Part shown: in pieces, positions 22,633-30,849 of the stretch
Position numbering within the stretch: the stretch's first letter is position 1
Layout: every line of letters starts with the position of its first letter
From: JBBPZA01 sp963728925
GTDB lineage: Bacteria; Actinomycetota; Thermoleophilia; Solirubrobacterales; Solirubrobacteraceae
NCBI GenBank assembly: GCA_963728925.1
Contig: CAVSMB010000033.1
Span: 1 to 35,093 of the forward strand
Direction: 5' to 3'
DNA: 35,093 nt
Made by a program: the position numbers and the translations under genes
Notes under the pieces: model-generated
What the model saw: the letters and a program-made list of their open reading frames with translations, nothing else
The model's database searches: none
Told to the model about the DNA's origin: nothing

Positions 22633-23784
22633 ATGCGCGCCCTGACCGCTGTCCTCGCTGCCGCGACGCTGCTCGCGCTGGCGAGCTCGCCGGCTGCATC
22701 CGCCGCGAGCCGGAGCGTCCCGTTCGGCTTCATGGGCGTGTCCTTCGACCCGTCGATCGTGCCCGCCTCGCGCCTCGACGGCGAGATGGCTTTGATGGCC
22801 GCACGCGGGGTCGAGAGCATCCGCACGGCCTTCAACTGGACGGCGGCGCAGCCCTATGGGTCCCCCGCCGAGGTCCCGGCCGACCAGACCGGCCGCTTTC
22901 GCCTCGCCGATGGCGTCCCCACCGACTTCTCGGACTACGACCGCGTCGTCGCCACGGCCGCCGCTCACGGCATGCCGGTCCAGCCCGTCGTCCTCTGGGC
23001 CCCGGGGTGGGCGGCGAAGCCCGGAACTATCGAGCCACGGGATCCGGCGACCTACGCACGCTTCCTGGCGGCCCTCGTCGGGCGCTACGGGCCTCGGGGA
23101 ACGTTGTGGTCCGAGCGCCCGGAGCTGCCGCGGACGCCAATCCGGCGATGGCAGGTCTGGAACGAGCCCAACCTCGGGGAGTACTGGCAGTCCCAGCCCT
23201 GGGCGACGAGCTACGTCAGCCTGCTGCGCGTCGCCAGCAGGGCCATCAGGCGCTCTGACCCCGGCGCCAAGGTGGTGCTCGCCGGGCTCGTGAACTTCTC
23301 GTGGACCAACCTCGAGCGCATCTACGACGCGGGTGGTCGCGGCGCCTTCGACGTCGCCGCAATCCATCCGTACACCGCGAAGGTCAGCAACGTCCTGAGG
23401 ATCGTGAAGCTCGTGCGCAAGGTCATGCGCCGCAACGGGGACCGTCGCGGCGCCATCTCGGTCACGGAGCTGTCGTGGCCGTCATCGGGGCGGCGGACGA
23501 GCATCCGGCGGGGCTTCGAGACCACGGAGGCCGGTCAGGCGAAGCTGCTCGCGGCGGCCTACTCCCAGCTGGCTCAAGCGCGGCGAACCTACGGCGTCGA
23601 CAGCGCCTACTGGTACGACTGGGTCTCGCGCGAGGTCTCGCCCAAGGAGCCGTTCGACTACGCGGGGCTGCGCAAGCTCGTCGGCACGGAGATCGTCTCC
23701 AAGCCGGCCCTCACCGCTTACGCACGGACGGCGCGGGGGCTGGAGGGCTGCACTAAGCGGCCGATCGCCACGCGGTGCCGCTGA
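22633..23784 (+). CDS. Secreted TIM-barrel glycoside hydrolase (GH5/GH39-like, clan GH-A)
   Basis: A 383-residue protein with a signal peptide (MRALTAVLAAATLLALASSP, likely cleaved after ASA at 22-24) and a single (beta/alpha)8-type catalytic domain. RRWQVWNEPNLGEYW carries the acid/base Glu (E178) of the clan GH-A NEP motif, and AISVTELSWPSSG carries a Glu (E279) in the nucleophile position. ESIRTAFNWTAAQPY and VQPVVLWAPGW match early barrel strands. It probably cleaves or trims the surface polysaccharide outside the cell; the substrate is unknown. It stands alone between divergent and downstream promoter-like sites. A broken relative sharing FPFGFMG lies at 28950-29046. Confidence 0.8.
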   Translation: MRALTAVLAAATLLALASSPAASAASRSVPFGFMGVSFDPSIVPASRLDGEMALMAARGVESIRTAFNWTAAQPYGSPAEVPADQTGRFRLADGVPTDFSDYDRVVATAAAHGMPVQPVVLWAPGWAAKPGTIEPRDPATYARFLAALVGRYGPRGTLWSERPELPRTPIRRWQVWNEPNLGEYWQSQPWATSYVSLLRVASRAIRRSDPGAKVVLAGLVNFSWTNLERIYDAGGRGAFDVAAIHPYTAKVSNVLRIVKLVRKVMRRNGDRRGAISVTELSWPSSGRRTSIRRGFETTEAGQAKLLAAAYSQLAQARRTYGVDSAYWYDWVSREVSPKEPFDYAGLRKLVGTEIVSKPALTAYARTARGLEGCTKRPIATRCR

Positions 23785-23808
23785 GCCCTCGCGCCGGCCC
23801 GCAACACG

Positions 23809-23814
23809 GATAAT
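23809..23814 (+). promoter_or_regulatory. -10-like hexamer of the cytidylyltransferase gene (leaderless)
   Basis: GATAAT, 8 nt before ATG 23823 and close to the bacterial -10 consensus. The first base deviates from the TANNNT form seen elsewhere here. Confidence 0.5.
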
Positions 23815-23822
23815 CCCTGCCG

Positions 23823-24542
23823 ATGACGGCGATCGAGGACGTGGTGATCCTCTGCGGCGGGCGGGGGACGCGTCTCCAGGCCCAGGCCGAGTCGATCCCG
23901 AAGCCGCTGGTGGAGATCGGGGGATGGCCGATCGTCTGGCACGTGATCCGCATCCACGCCGCCCAGGGCTTCGCGCGCTTCTGGCTGCTCACCGGCTACA
24001 AGGGCGAGCTCATCGACGCCTTCGCCCGGGACTGCCCGTGGCCGCCGGGCCTCGAGGTGCGCTGCCTGGACACCGGCCAGGACACACCGACCGGCGGCCG
24101 CGTCCGCCGCGCCGCGCCCAACCTTCAGGGCCGGCCCTTCACCCTGGCCTACGCCGACGGCGTCGCCGACGTGGACCTCCGTGCCCTCGTCGCCCACCAC
24201 GAGGCGCACGAGGGCCTCGCCACCATGACCGTGGTCCGCCCCGAGCTGCCCTTCGGGGTCGCCGAGGTCGACGGCGACGGCCGCGTGCGCGGCTTCCGCG
24301 AGAAGCCGCGCGCCGAGCACTGGGTGAACGGCGGCTTCCTCTGCCTGGAGCCCGGAGCGCTGGACTACATCGGCGATGACAGCGTGCTCGAGCGGGGGCC
24401 GCTCGAGCGCCTTGCGGCGGACGGCCAGCTCCACGCCTACCGGCACGAGGGCTTCTGGGACTGCATGGACACCTACAAGGACGCGGTGCTGCTCAACGAC
24501 CTGTGGGAGCGCGGCGCGGCGCCGTGGAAGCTGTGGGCGTGA
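23823..24542 (+). CDS. rfbF: Glucose-1-phosphate cytidylyltransferase-like nucleotidyltransferase
   Basis: A 239-residue protein with GGRGTRL (12-18) and IPKPLVEIGG (25-34), the NTP- and phosphosugar-binding motifs of sugar nucleotidyltransferases. CLDTGQDTPTGGR, ADGVADVDL, GGFLCLEPGALDYI and the ending GFWDCMDTYKD plus APWKLW follow the pattern of RfbF enzymes, which form CDP-glucose from CTP and glucose-1-phosphate. It is slightly shorter than typical RfbF (about 255). A CDP-glucose 4,6-dehydratase-like gene follows 40 bp downstream, supporting CDP-6-deoxyhexose synthesis. The RfbH step is not seen in this window, so the final sugar is open. Confidence 0.82.
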   Translation: MTAIEDVVILCGGRGTRLQAQAESIPKPLVEIGGWPIVWHVIRIHAAQGFARFWLLTGYKGELIDAFARDCPWPPGLEVRCLDTGQDTPTGGRVRRAAPNLQGRPFTLAYADGVADVDLRALVAHHEAHEGLATMTVVRPELPFGVAEVDGDGRVRGFREKPRAEHWVNGGFLCLEPGALDYIGDDSVLERGPLERLAADGQLHAYRHEGFWDCMDTYKDAVLLNDLWERGAAPWKLWA

Positions 24543-24582
24543 CGGGCGGACAGTGCGGCGTCTCGTTTAGGCCGGCCTCCAG

Positions 24583-25559
24583 GTGATGCGCTCGGCGCTG
24601 GTGACCGGCGCCTACGGGCTGCTCGGCTCGTGGCTCGTCCGCGCGCTGCTGCACCGCGGCGTCGAGGTGACGGTCGTGCGGCGCGATGCGACCCCGCGCT
24701 CGGCGCTCGTGCTGCTGGGCCTCGAGCCGCACCTCAACGTCGTCTTCGGCTCGGTGACCGACGCGGAACTCATGAATCGGACGGTCGGCGAATACGAGAT
24801 CGACACCGTCTTCCATCTCGCGGCGCAGACGCTCGTCGGCCTCGCCAACCGCTCGCCCCTGACCACGTGGGAGGCCAACGTCCGAGGAACGTGGACTGTG
24901 ATGGAGGCGTGCCGCGCTCACGCGGTGCCTCGCGTCGTCGTCGCGTCCTCCGACAAAGCCTACGGGCCTCATGCCGTGCTGCCCTACCGCGAGGACCTCT
25001 TGCTGCAACCACGGTTCCCCTACGACGCCAGCAAGGCCGCGGGCGATCTCATCGCCCGTTCCTACTGGCACACCTTCGGCGTTCCTGTTGCGACGACCCG
25101 CTTCGCCAACCTCTATGGCGGCGGCGACGCCAACCGCTCGCGGCTCGTGCCCGAGGCGGTGGGCGCTTCGCTTGCAGGCCGCCCGCCCGTCATCCGCTCC
25201 GACGGCAGTCCTGAGCGCGACTTCCTCTATGTCGAGGACGCGGTGGAGGCCTACCTGGCGATCGCCGCGGCGCTGGACGAAGGCGAGGGGGCGAGGGGCG
25301 AAGCCTTCAACGCGGGCGGCGGGCGGCCGCACACCGTCCTCGAGGTGGTGGAGAAGGACTGATCTGCCGGATCGCCGGCACCGACGTCGCGCCGGTCGTG
25401 CGGTGGACCGGCATCCCGCACGGCGAGATCGACCGCCAGTACGTCGACGCGACCAGGCTGCGGACGATGACCGGCTGGGCGCCGCGCGTGTCGCTCGAGG
25501 AGGGCATGGAGCGGACCGTGGAGTGGTATCGCGACCATCCCGGCCTCCTGGCCCCCTGA
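24583..25559 (+). pseudogene. rfbG: CDP-glucose 4,6-dehydratase-like SDR (single frameshift near the 3' end)
   Basis: The frame from GTG 24583 encodes ALVTGAYGLLGSWL (Rossmann loop 9-15), VFHLAAQTLVG, VVVASSDKAYGPH and FPYDASKAAGDLIARSY with the catalytic Y147 and K151, as in CDP-glucose and GDP-mannose 4,6-dehydratases; SSDKAYG favours the CDP-glucose type. It stops at 25362, but homology continues one frame over with LICRIAGTDVAPVVRW, TRLRTMTGWAPRVSLEEG and ERTVEWYRDHP, ending at TGA 25557-25559. A length change at about 25356-25362 therefore splits a 325-residue gene. ATG 24586 is an equally good start. A weak TAGGCC lies 9 nt before GTG 24583. Confidence 0.75.
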
Positions 25560-25595
25560 CGAGCCGATCTCTGCTCCGTCGCACCCGCTTTCGGA

Positions 25596-25601
25596 TACCT
25601 T
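25596..25601 (+). promoter_or_regulatory. -10-like hexamer of the flippase gene (leaderless)
   Basis: TACCTT, 6 nt before GTG 25608, in GGATACCTTG. Confidence 0.45.
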
Positions 25602-25607
25602 GCCTCG

Positions 25608-26998
25608 GTGCTCCGCGGGCGAATAGCGCGCCTGAGGCGGAGGCTCGCAGGCAGGGTGCCGGCCGGCGTCGGCGGGTCGGATACGGCCCAGGCGGCCGGC
25701 CTCGCCTCTGCAGCGCTCGGCGCGAACCTCCTGGCGCTGCTGTTCACCGTCGTCTTCGCGCGCCTGCTGGGCGCCTCGGACTATGGCTCGCTGGCGGCCC
25801 TCCTGTCGACCTACATCATCCTCTCCGTCCCGGGCTCGGCGCTGCAGGTCGCCGCGGCTCGCGAGACCGCGATGGGACGCCTGGGCCGGGGCGGGGCGGT
25901 CGCAGCGACGGTCGCGCACTGGATGCACCGGCTGACGCTGATCACCCTCGCCAGCGCGGTGATCGGCGTGCTCGCCCGCGAGCCGCTCGCCACGGCGATC
26001 GGCGTGGAGGAGACGTGGGCGGCCGCCGCGATCCCCGTAACCGGCTGCGCGTGGGTCCTCTTGTGCGTAATGCGCGGGGTACTCCAGGGCCTGCACGCCT
26101 ACCGGCCCGTTGGGCTGAGCATCATCGGCGAGGCGACCGGGCGGCTCGCGTTGAGAATGCGCTCTTCGCGATCGGCGGTGCGGTCACCGGCGCCTACCTC
26201 GCGACGCCGCTGTCGATGCTGGCCGCGACCGCCGCTCTCATCCCGGTCCTCCGGCACCGCACCGGCGCCTCCGACCACGGGCCCGAGCGCCGCAGGTTGC
26301 GCTCACTCGCCGTGGAGACATGGGCCCCGGTGATCGCGCTCACCCTGGTGGCGATTCTGCAGAACATCGACGTAATCATCGTCAAGCACCAAGTCGGCGG
26401 TGACCTGGCGGGCTCCTATGCGGCTATCTCGGTGGCGGCGAAGGCGATCATCTGGGTGGCGATCGGCCTGTCGATGCATCTCGTGCCTGACACGGCGCGG
26501 CGCGTGCGCGAAGGCGACGATCCGCGCCGCGCGCTCATCCGTGCCCTTGCCATCGTTGGCGTGCTCGCCGTCCCCGCGCTGGCCATCTTCGCCGCAGCGC
26601 CCACGGCGCTGATCCGTGTTGCCTTTCGGCTCGGACCTCACGCAGGCGAGCTCCGCGCTGCTGACCCTCGGCGTGGCGATGCTGACGCTCGCCTTCACCT
26701 ACCTGGCGGTGCAGTACCAGCTCGCGTTGAGGCGCCGGGCGTTCCTTGGCGTTTTGGCCGTCGGCGCCGCACTCGAGCCGGCCATCCTCCTCGCGACGGG
26801 CGTGACCGATCCCGAGACCTTCGCGGCGCTCGTGCTCGTCGTCCAGGCCGGAACGGCCGCGGCAGTGCTGGGTACGCCGCACGTGCGGCGCTGCCGGGCC
26901 GGCAGCGGGCCGAGCGGGGAGAGAGCGGGGAGGACCGCGACGCGAGGCACCAGGCAGAGCAGACAGAAACCGCTCGTCGTCGCATCTCGGCGCGCTAG
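25608..26998 (+). pseudogene. wzx: Polysaccharide flippase (Wzx/MOP family), frameshifted
   Basis: Three single-base shifts (about 26147, an extra T near 26625, a lost G near 26870) break a membrane protein of about 463 residues. Pieces in order: GLASAALGANLLALLFTVVF, ARLLGASDYGSLAALLSTY, VMRGVLQGLHAYRPVGLS, ALFAIGGAVTGAYLATPLSM, VIALTLVAILQNIDVIIVKH, AAKAIIWVAIGLSMHLVPD, SSALLTLGVAMLTLAFTYLA and a charged tail ending at TAG 26996-26998. FARLLGASDYG and NIDVIIVKH are typical of MOP-family Wzx-like proteins, which flip lipid-linked oligosaccharides. Two of the shifts lie in homopolymers, so sequencing error is likely. The stop TAG overlaps that of the convergent GT2 gene in a CTAG. Confidence 0.72.
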
Positions 26999-27782
26999 GC
27001 CCTGCGGACCGCGGACCCTGGGACCGCCTCGAGGGAGGACTGCGACGCGCACATCGCCGACGCGGGCGAGCGCAGCAACGGCCAGTCGTGGTGGCGCTCG
27101 TCGCGCCGGAAGCGGACCAGCACTCCGAGCGTGCGGAGGCCGTAGACCACGCTGCGCCGGAACGAGACCGACGAGGCCTCAAGGAAGTACCGGGTCGGGA
27201 TCGGCACCTCGACGACGGTTGCGCCGCACGCGGCCGCCTGAGCGAAGATCTCCTGGTCGAAGACGAACTCGTCGCTGTTGCGCAGGAAGGCGATCGAGCG
27301 TAGGAACGCCGCGGAGAACGCCCGATACCCGGTGTGGTACTCGGAGAAGGAACGGCGAAACGCGACGTTCTCGACGCGGTCAGGAGCCTTTTGCCGATCC
27401 ATCTCCAGCGCGGCATCCCGCCCATGATCGCCCGGTCGCGGAGCAGCCGCGAGCCGATCACGACGTCGGCCCGGCCTTCGAGGATCGGCGCGACCATCTT
27501 CGGGATCAGGGCGGGGTCGTACTGGTTGTCGGCGTGGACCATGACGACCACGTCGGCGCCGTCGAGCAGCGAGCGCTGGTAGCAGGTCATCTGGTTGGCG
27601 CCGTAGCCCCGGTTCACCGGATGGCGCATGACCTCGAAGCCCGCGTCCAGCGCCGCGCGTGTTGTCGCGTCCGGAGAGGCGTCGTCGACGAGGAGCGCGC
27701 GGTCGGCGGCCCCGGCGGGAAGCTCCTCGGCCACTTGCGCGATCGTCTTCGTGGCTCGGTAGGCGGGAAGCACGACGTGCAC
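26995..27782 (-). pseudogene. GT2 glycosyltransferase (DPM1-like), single frameshift
   Basis: From GTG 27782 the frame encodes VHVVLPAYRATKTIAQVAEE, ALLVDDASPDATT, RGYGANQMTCYQRSLLDGAD, VMVHADNQYDPALIPKMV (metal-site region) and GGMPRWRWIGKRLLTA. A lost G near 27379 moves it to the frame with VENVAFRRSFSEYHTGYRAF, NSDEFVFDQEIFAQAAACGA and VEVPIPTRYFLEASSVSFRR, ending at TAG 26997-26995. Corrected length is about 262 residues, normal for polyprenol-phosphate sugar transferases of this type. No promoter-like hexamer precedes it; it probably follows the methyltransferase gene in one transcript. Confidence 0.75.
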
Positions 27783-28717
27783 GCTCCGGGGGCCGCCACG
27801 ATCGCGGACGAGCGGCGTGCGTGGTCCTTCGACGCGACCTTGCGTGCCACGACGACGCGCTCGTCGCCGAGCGACAGCGACACCATCGCGCTCCCCGGCG
27901 GCCGCCGAGCGGCCGAGGTGAGAGCTCCGAGCGTCCGGCTGCGCTCCCCGAGCCCCGAGAGCCAGTAGCGCAGGGAGAAGGTGCGGACGAACGGCACGTC
28001 GCGCGCGATCACCAGCCCGGTGGACGCGACGAGCTCGCGCAGTATCGCGCGCGGCAGCAGTACGGTGTGCGCCGGCAGGTAGCCCCACCAACGCGGGCCC
28101 GCGAGCCGTGCCGCGACGGAGGCGGGGTCTGGCGTGACGAGGAGCAGCGCGCCCCCAGGGGCGAGGAGGCGATGACATCGTTCCAGCGCGGCTGCCGGAT
28201 CCTCGAGGTGCTCTAGTACGTCGGCGAGGACCACGACGTCCCAGCGGCCGTCTTGATCGGAAGGCAGTGCCTCCAGTGGCACTTCCCTCACCGGCAGGCG
28301 AAGACGGTCGCGCGCGTAGGCCACCGCTCGGGCTGAGAGCTCGAGCCCGGAACGTCGTAGCCCGTCGAGCAGCGCCTCGTCGAGCAGCAGGCCGTGGCCG
28401 CAGCCGACGTCGAGCAGGCGGCCCGGGGCACGGTCGCCGACCACCTCGAGCAGGCGCTTTGCGGTTCGCCTGCGACCGCGCTGCTCATCGAGGTACTCGT
28501 CGTCCGCCATCGAGCGGTAGAGCTCCTGCAGTGACGCGCCGCCGGGAAGCGCGGGCTGGTGCACCGCGTGGCAGTCCTCACAGCGGTACAGGTCGCCGTG
28601 GACTCCAGGAGTTTCGCAGCTCGGCGCGAGGTGCGCCGGAGCCGGCAGCATCGTCACACCGGGATAGCGGAGGTGGAGCCGCCCCTCGCAGACCTTGCAG
28701 CGTGTCGTTGCGGGCAC
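27614..28717 (-). CDS. Class I SAM-dependent methyltransferase with zinc-ribbon N-terminus
   Basis: The frame from GTG 28717 encodes a zinc-binding CKVCEG and CEDCH (about residues 8-12 and 47-51), then GRLLDVGCGHGLLLDEALL (SAM motif I), VVVLADVLEHLEDPAAALE, LLAPGGALLLVTPDPASVA and HTVLLPRAILRELVASTGL, a Methyltransf_23-like enzyme. Homology seems to end near VVVARKVASKDH (about 27830). The remaining 65 or so residues read the following GT2 gene in the wrong frame, so the real stop was probably lost through a small length change. The complete protein would have about 300 residues. TACCAT lies 7 nt before the start. The target sugar is unknown. Confidence 0.75.
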   Translation of the reverse strand: MPATTRCKVCEGRLHLRYPGVTMLPAPAHLAPSCETPGVHGDLYRCEDCHAVHQPALPGGASLQELYRSMADDEYLDEQRGRRRTAKRLLEVVGDRAPGRLLDVGCGHGLLLDEALLDGLRRSGLELSARAVAYARDRLRLPVREVPLEALPSDQDGRWDVVVLADVLEHLEDPAAALERCHRLLAPGGALLLVTPDPASVAARLAGPRWWGYLPAHTVLLPRAILRELVASTGLVIARDVPFVRTFSLRYWLSGLGERSRTLGALTSAARRPPGSAMVSLSLGDERVVVARKVASKDHARRSSAIVAAPGACTSCFPPTEPRRRSRKWPRSFPPGPPTARSSSTTPLRTRQHARRWTRASRSCAIR

Positions 28718-28724
28718 GAAGTGG

Positions 28725-28730
28725 ATGGTA
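28725..28730 (-). promoter_or_regulatory. -10-like hexamer of the zinc-ribbon methyltransferase gene (leaderless)
   Basis: TACCAT on the minus strand, 7 nt before GTG 28717. Confidence 0.45.
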
Positions 28731-28738
28731 GGCCCCGC

Positions 28739-28860
28739 TCACCGCAACGGCGGCACGAACCAGGTGTTGATGGAGCGTGCGCGAAGCGTCCCTCGGTTCC
28801 CGGTTCCACGTGGACCGGCGTGAAGATGTCGGCCTTGGACCAGGCAGCTCGGCCGCTCGG
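28739..28860 (-). pseudogene. Internal fragment of a GT4 glycosyltransferase
   Basis: About 40 codons with WSKADIFTPV and PGTEGRFAHA match residues about 35-60 of the GT4 protein encoded at 31786-32963 (WPEADIFTPV, RGTEGRFAH). The DNA also matches (GTGCGCGAAGCGTCCCTC and TGAAGATGTCGGCCT in both, read on the plus strand). After a frame change it ends INTWFVPPLR and TGA at 28741-28739. Both ends of the gene are missing. The rest of 28739-29076 holds only the hydrolase fragment below. Confidence 0.6.
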
Positions 28861-28949
28861 CATGCCGCGAGCGCGCCTACCTCGGTGCGCCGGACGAGCC
28901 GGCGCCTCCTCTAGGATCCTCCGCCCTCCCGGATCGCCTCGCCGTAGTC

Positions 28950-29046
28950 GTGGACGCAGTGCGGCTCGCCTCGATCGCCGCCGGGGCTCAGGCGGCCGAG
29001 CCGGCCCTAGCGCAGAACCGCAGCTTCCCGTTCGGCTTCATGGGCG
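28950..29046 (+). pseudogene. N-terminal fragment of a second secreted glycoside hydrolase
   Basis: The frame from GTG 28950 encodes RLASIAAGAQAAEPALAQN followed by RSFPFGFMGA, which resembles the signal peptide and mature start of the hydrolase at 22633 (ASSPAASAASRSVPFGFMG). Similarity ends abruptly near 29046, leaving no catalytic residues. The true start is unclear because the 5' part of the signal peptide also seems lost. Confidence 0.55.
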
Positions 29047-29076
29047 CTGCGGAGAGCGTTCGCGGGCGTGCCAGGC

Positions 29077-30737
29077 TCACCGCGGCCAGGGCTCAGCATG
29101 GTGCGTGCCCCGCGCCCCCGCGGCAACGAAAAGCACGGTGTAGTCGCCGAATGGCGCGACCGGGCGGTAGCTGCGGGCGAGATAGCGGTCGAGTGCGCCC
29201 GCGCCGCCCGCCGGCGGCCCGGGCGACGGAGCCACTGCCGGCGAGCTCGAGCGCACGACCACGCGCAGCCGTGCCGCGCGCAGGTCGGCGACCATCCGCC
29301 GCTGGACGGCCGCGGTGGTCACCAGGCCGGCACGCAGTGGGTCATACGCGGTCAGGTAGGGCCTCTCGAGCAGCGTGTAGAGAAGCGTCGCGCCGCCGCG
29401 GGAGCGGTCGTACCGCGGCGCGGCGACGAACACCGGCCGGCCGGGTGGGACGCGGGCCGCAACGAAGGGGACGAGGCTGTTCAGCGCCGCGGCCTCGCCG
29501 CGCGCCGCGCGCACCCCGTCGGCCGACGGCGCGCGCAGCGTCGCCTCGTCGGGAGCGGCCACGGCCTGGTCGAAGCGAAGCTCCCAGCCGGTCACCGCCA
29601 CCAGGCCCACGCTGCAGGCGAGGGCGGCGCGCACGAGTGGCACCGGCATCCCGGCGCCCGCGAGGGCGAGCATCGCCGGCGCCACCGCCGCGAGCACGCC
29701 CACGTGCAGCGCGTCGGGACGCAGGAGCAGCGAGGCCGCGCCCGCAAGGGCGAGTGGGGCAAGCGCGAGCTCCTCGCGCGTCGGGCGCCGCACGAGCGCG
29801 GCGAGCGCCCAGAGGGCGAGCCCGGCGAGCAGCAAGAGTGGGAGGTAGAACTGCAGCGCGGGCGTGATCTCGACGCCGCCGCCGTAGCGCAGGGGGAAGG
29901 ACGGCGCGCCGTCGCGCTGGTGTCGGAGAAAGACCGCGGTCTGGTCCCACACCGCGCCGGGCGCCGCGAGCACGAAGGGCGCCCAGGCGAGGACGGCCAC
30001 GGCGACGGCCGCCGCGAAGGCCCGCACGCCGGCTCGGTCGGCCGGCTCCTCGCCCTGCACGCGCGGCCCGTCGCGGGCGGCGACAAGCAGGCCGAGCGCG
30101 GCGGCGAGGCCGAGCTCGGGACGGAAGGCCGCAGCCACGCCGGCCAGCACGCCCCCGCCCACCGGCGAGCGGCGCGCGAGCAGCAGCGCGCCCAGCCCGA
30201 GAGCGAGGGCGGCCGGCGTCGGGCCCGGATCGGCCGGCCACGCCACGCCCCGGCCGTCGCGACCCACGCGAGCAGCGCCCAAACGAGCGGCGCGCTGCGC
30301 CGTGTCAGCGCGAAGGCCTCCAAGGCCACCACCGCGACGAGCGCGACGCGGACGATCCTCCACCAGACCAACGAGGGCCCGAAGAGCTTGACGAGCCCGG
30401 CGAGGAGCAGCGCCTGGCCGGGGCCTGCGTTCAGCCAGAAGTCGCGATAGGGCACCTCCCCCGCGGCGACGCGGGCGGCCGCCTGCAGCGCGATCCCCTC
30501 GCCGTCCGGCGCCACGGGGCGCAGCAGGGTGAAGCCCGCGAGCGCGGCGGCGACGACAAGCAGCGCGGGGGCGAGCCAGGCCGGGTCGGGTCGCCCCCGC
30601 CCGGGGCCCATCCGTGGCCGGCCGGGGGCCCGGAGCAGCGGCCACGCGCGGGCGTCCGACGCCCAGGGCAGCGCCCGCACGCGGCGGCGGCGGCGACCTC
30701 CGGTCACCCAGCGGCATGGTGCCTCCAAGCGCAGCAC
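29077..30737 (-). pseudogene. GT-C membrane glycosyltransferase-like protein, single frameshift
   Basis: From GTG 30737 the frame gives an Arg-rich leader, a first helix LAPALLVVAAALAGFTLL, then EVPYRDFWLNAGPGQALLLA and WWRIVRVALVAVVALEAFAL, the layout of GT39/GT87-like proteins. Near 30245 it shifts to the frame with ALALGLGALLLARRSPVGG, VLAWAPFVLAAPGAVWDQTA, LQFYLPLLLLAGLALWAL and a C-terminal soluble domain ending SYRPVAPFGDYTVLFVA. Corrected length is about 553 residues. It would use polyprenyl-phosphate sugars outside the membrane. TAGCGT, 8 nt upstream, favours GTG 30737; ATG 30611 is the alternative and would remove the leader. Confidence 0.65.
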
Positions 30738-30745
30738 TCGGCGCC

Positions 30746-30751
30746 ACGCTA
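30746..30751 (-). promoter_or_regulatory. -10-like hexamer of the GT-C gene at 29077-30737 (leaderless)
   Basis: TAGCGT on the minus strand, 8 nt before GTG 30737. Confidence 0.4.
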
Positions 30752-30849
30752 CCGCCGTGAGCGGCGTCGGGCGAGAAAGCCCTACGCGGTCCAATGGACG
30801 GTCATCCAGCCGTCACCGGAGGCGATGGACGGGCAGCGCGATGCGGCGC

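Noticed and set aside
25340..25370. Programmed ribosomal frameshift in the RfbG-like gene
   Set aside because: There is no convincing slippery heptamer with a downstream structure, and so many other genes show similar breaks that sequencing error explains it better.
26616..27968. 450-residue plus-strand ORF as one gene
   Set aside because: Only its first 90 or so residues are flippase sequence. The rest is antisense to the GT2 and methyltransferase genes.
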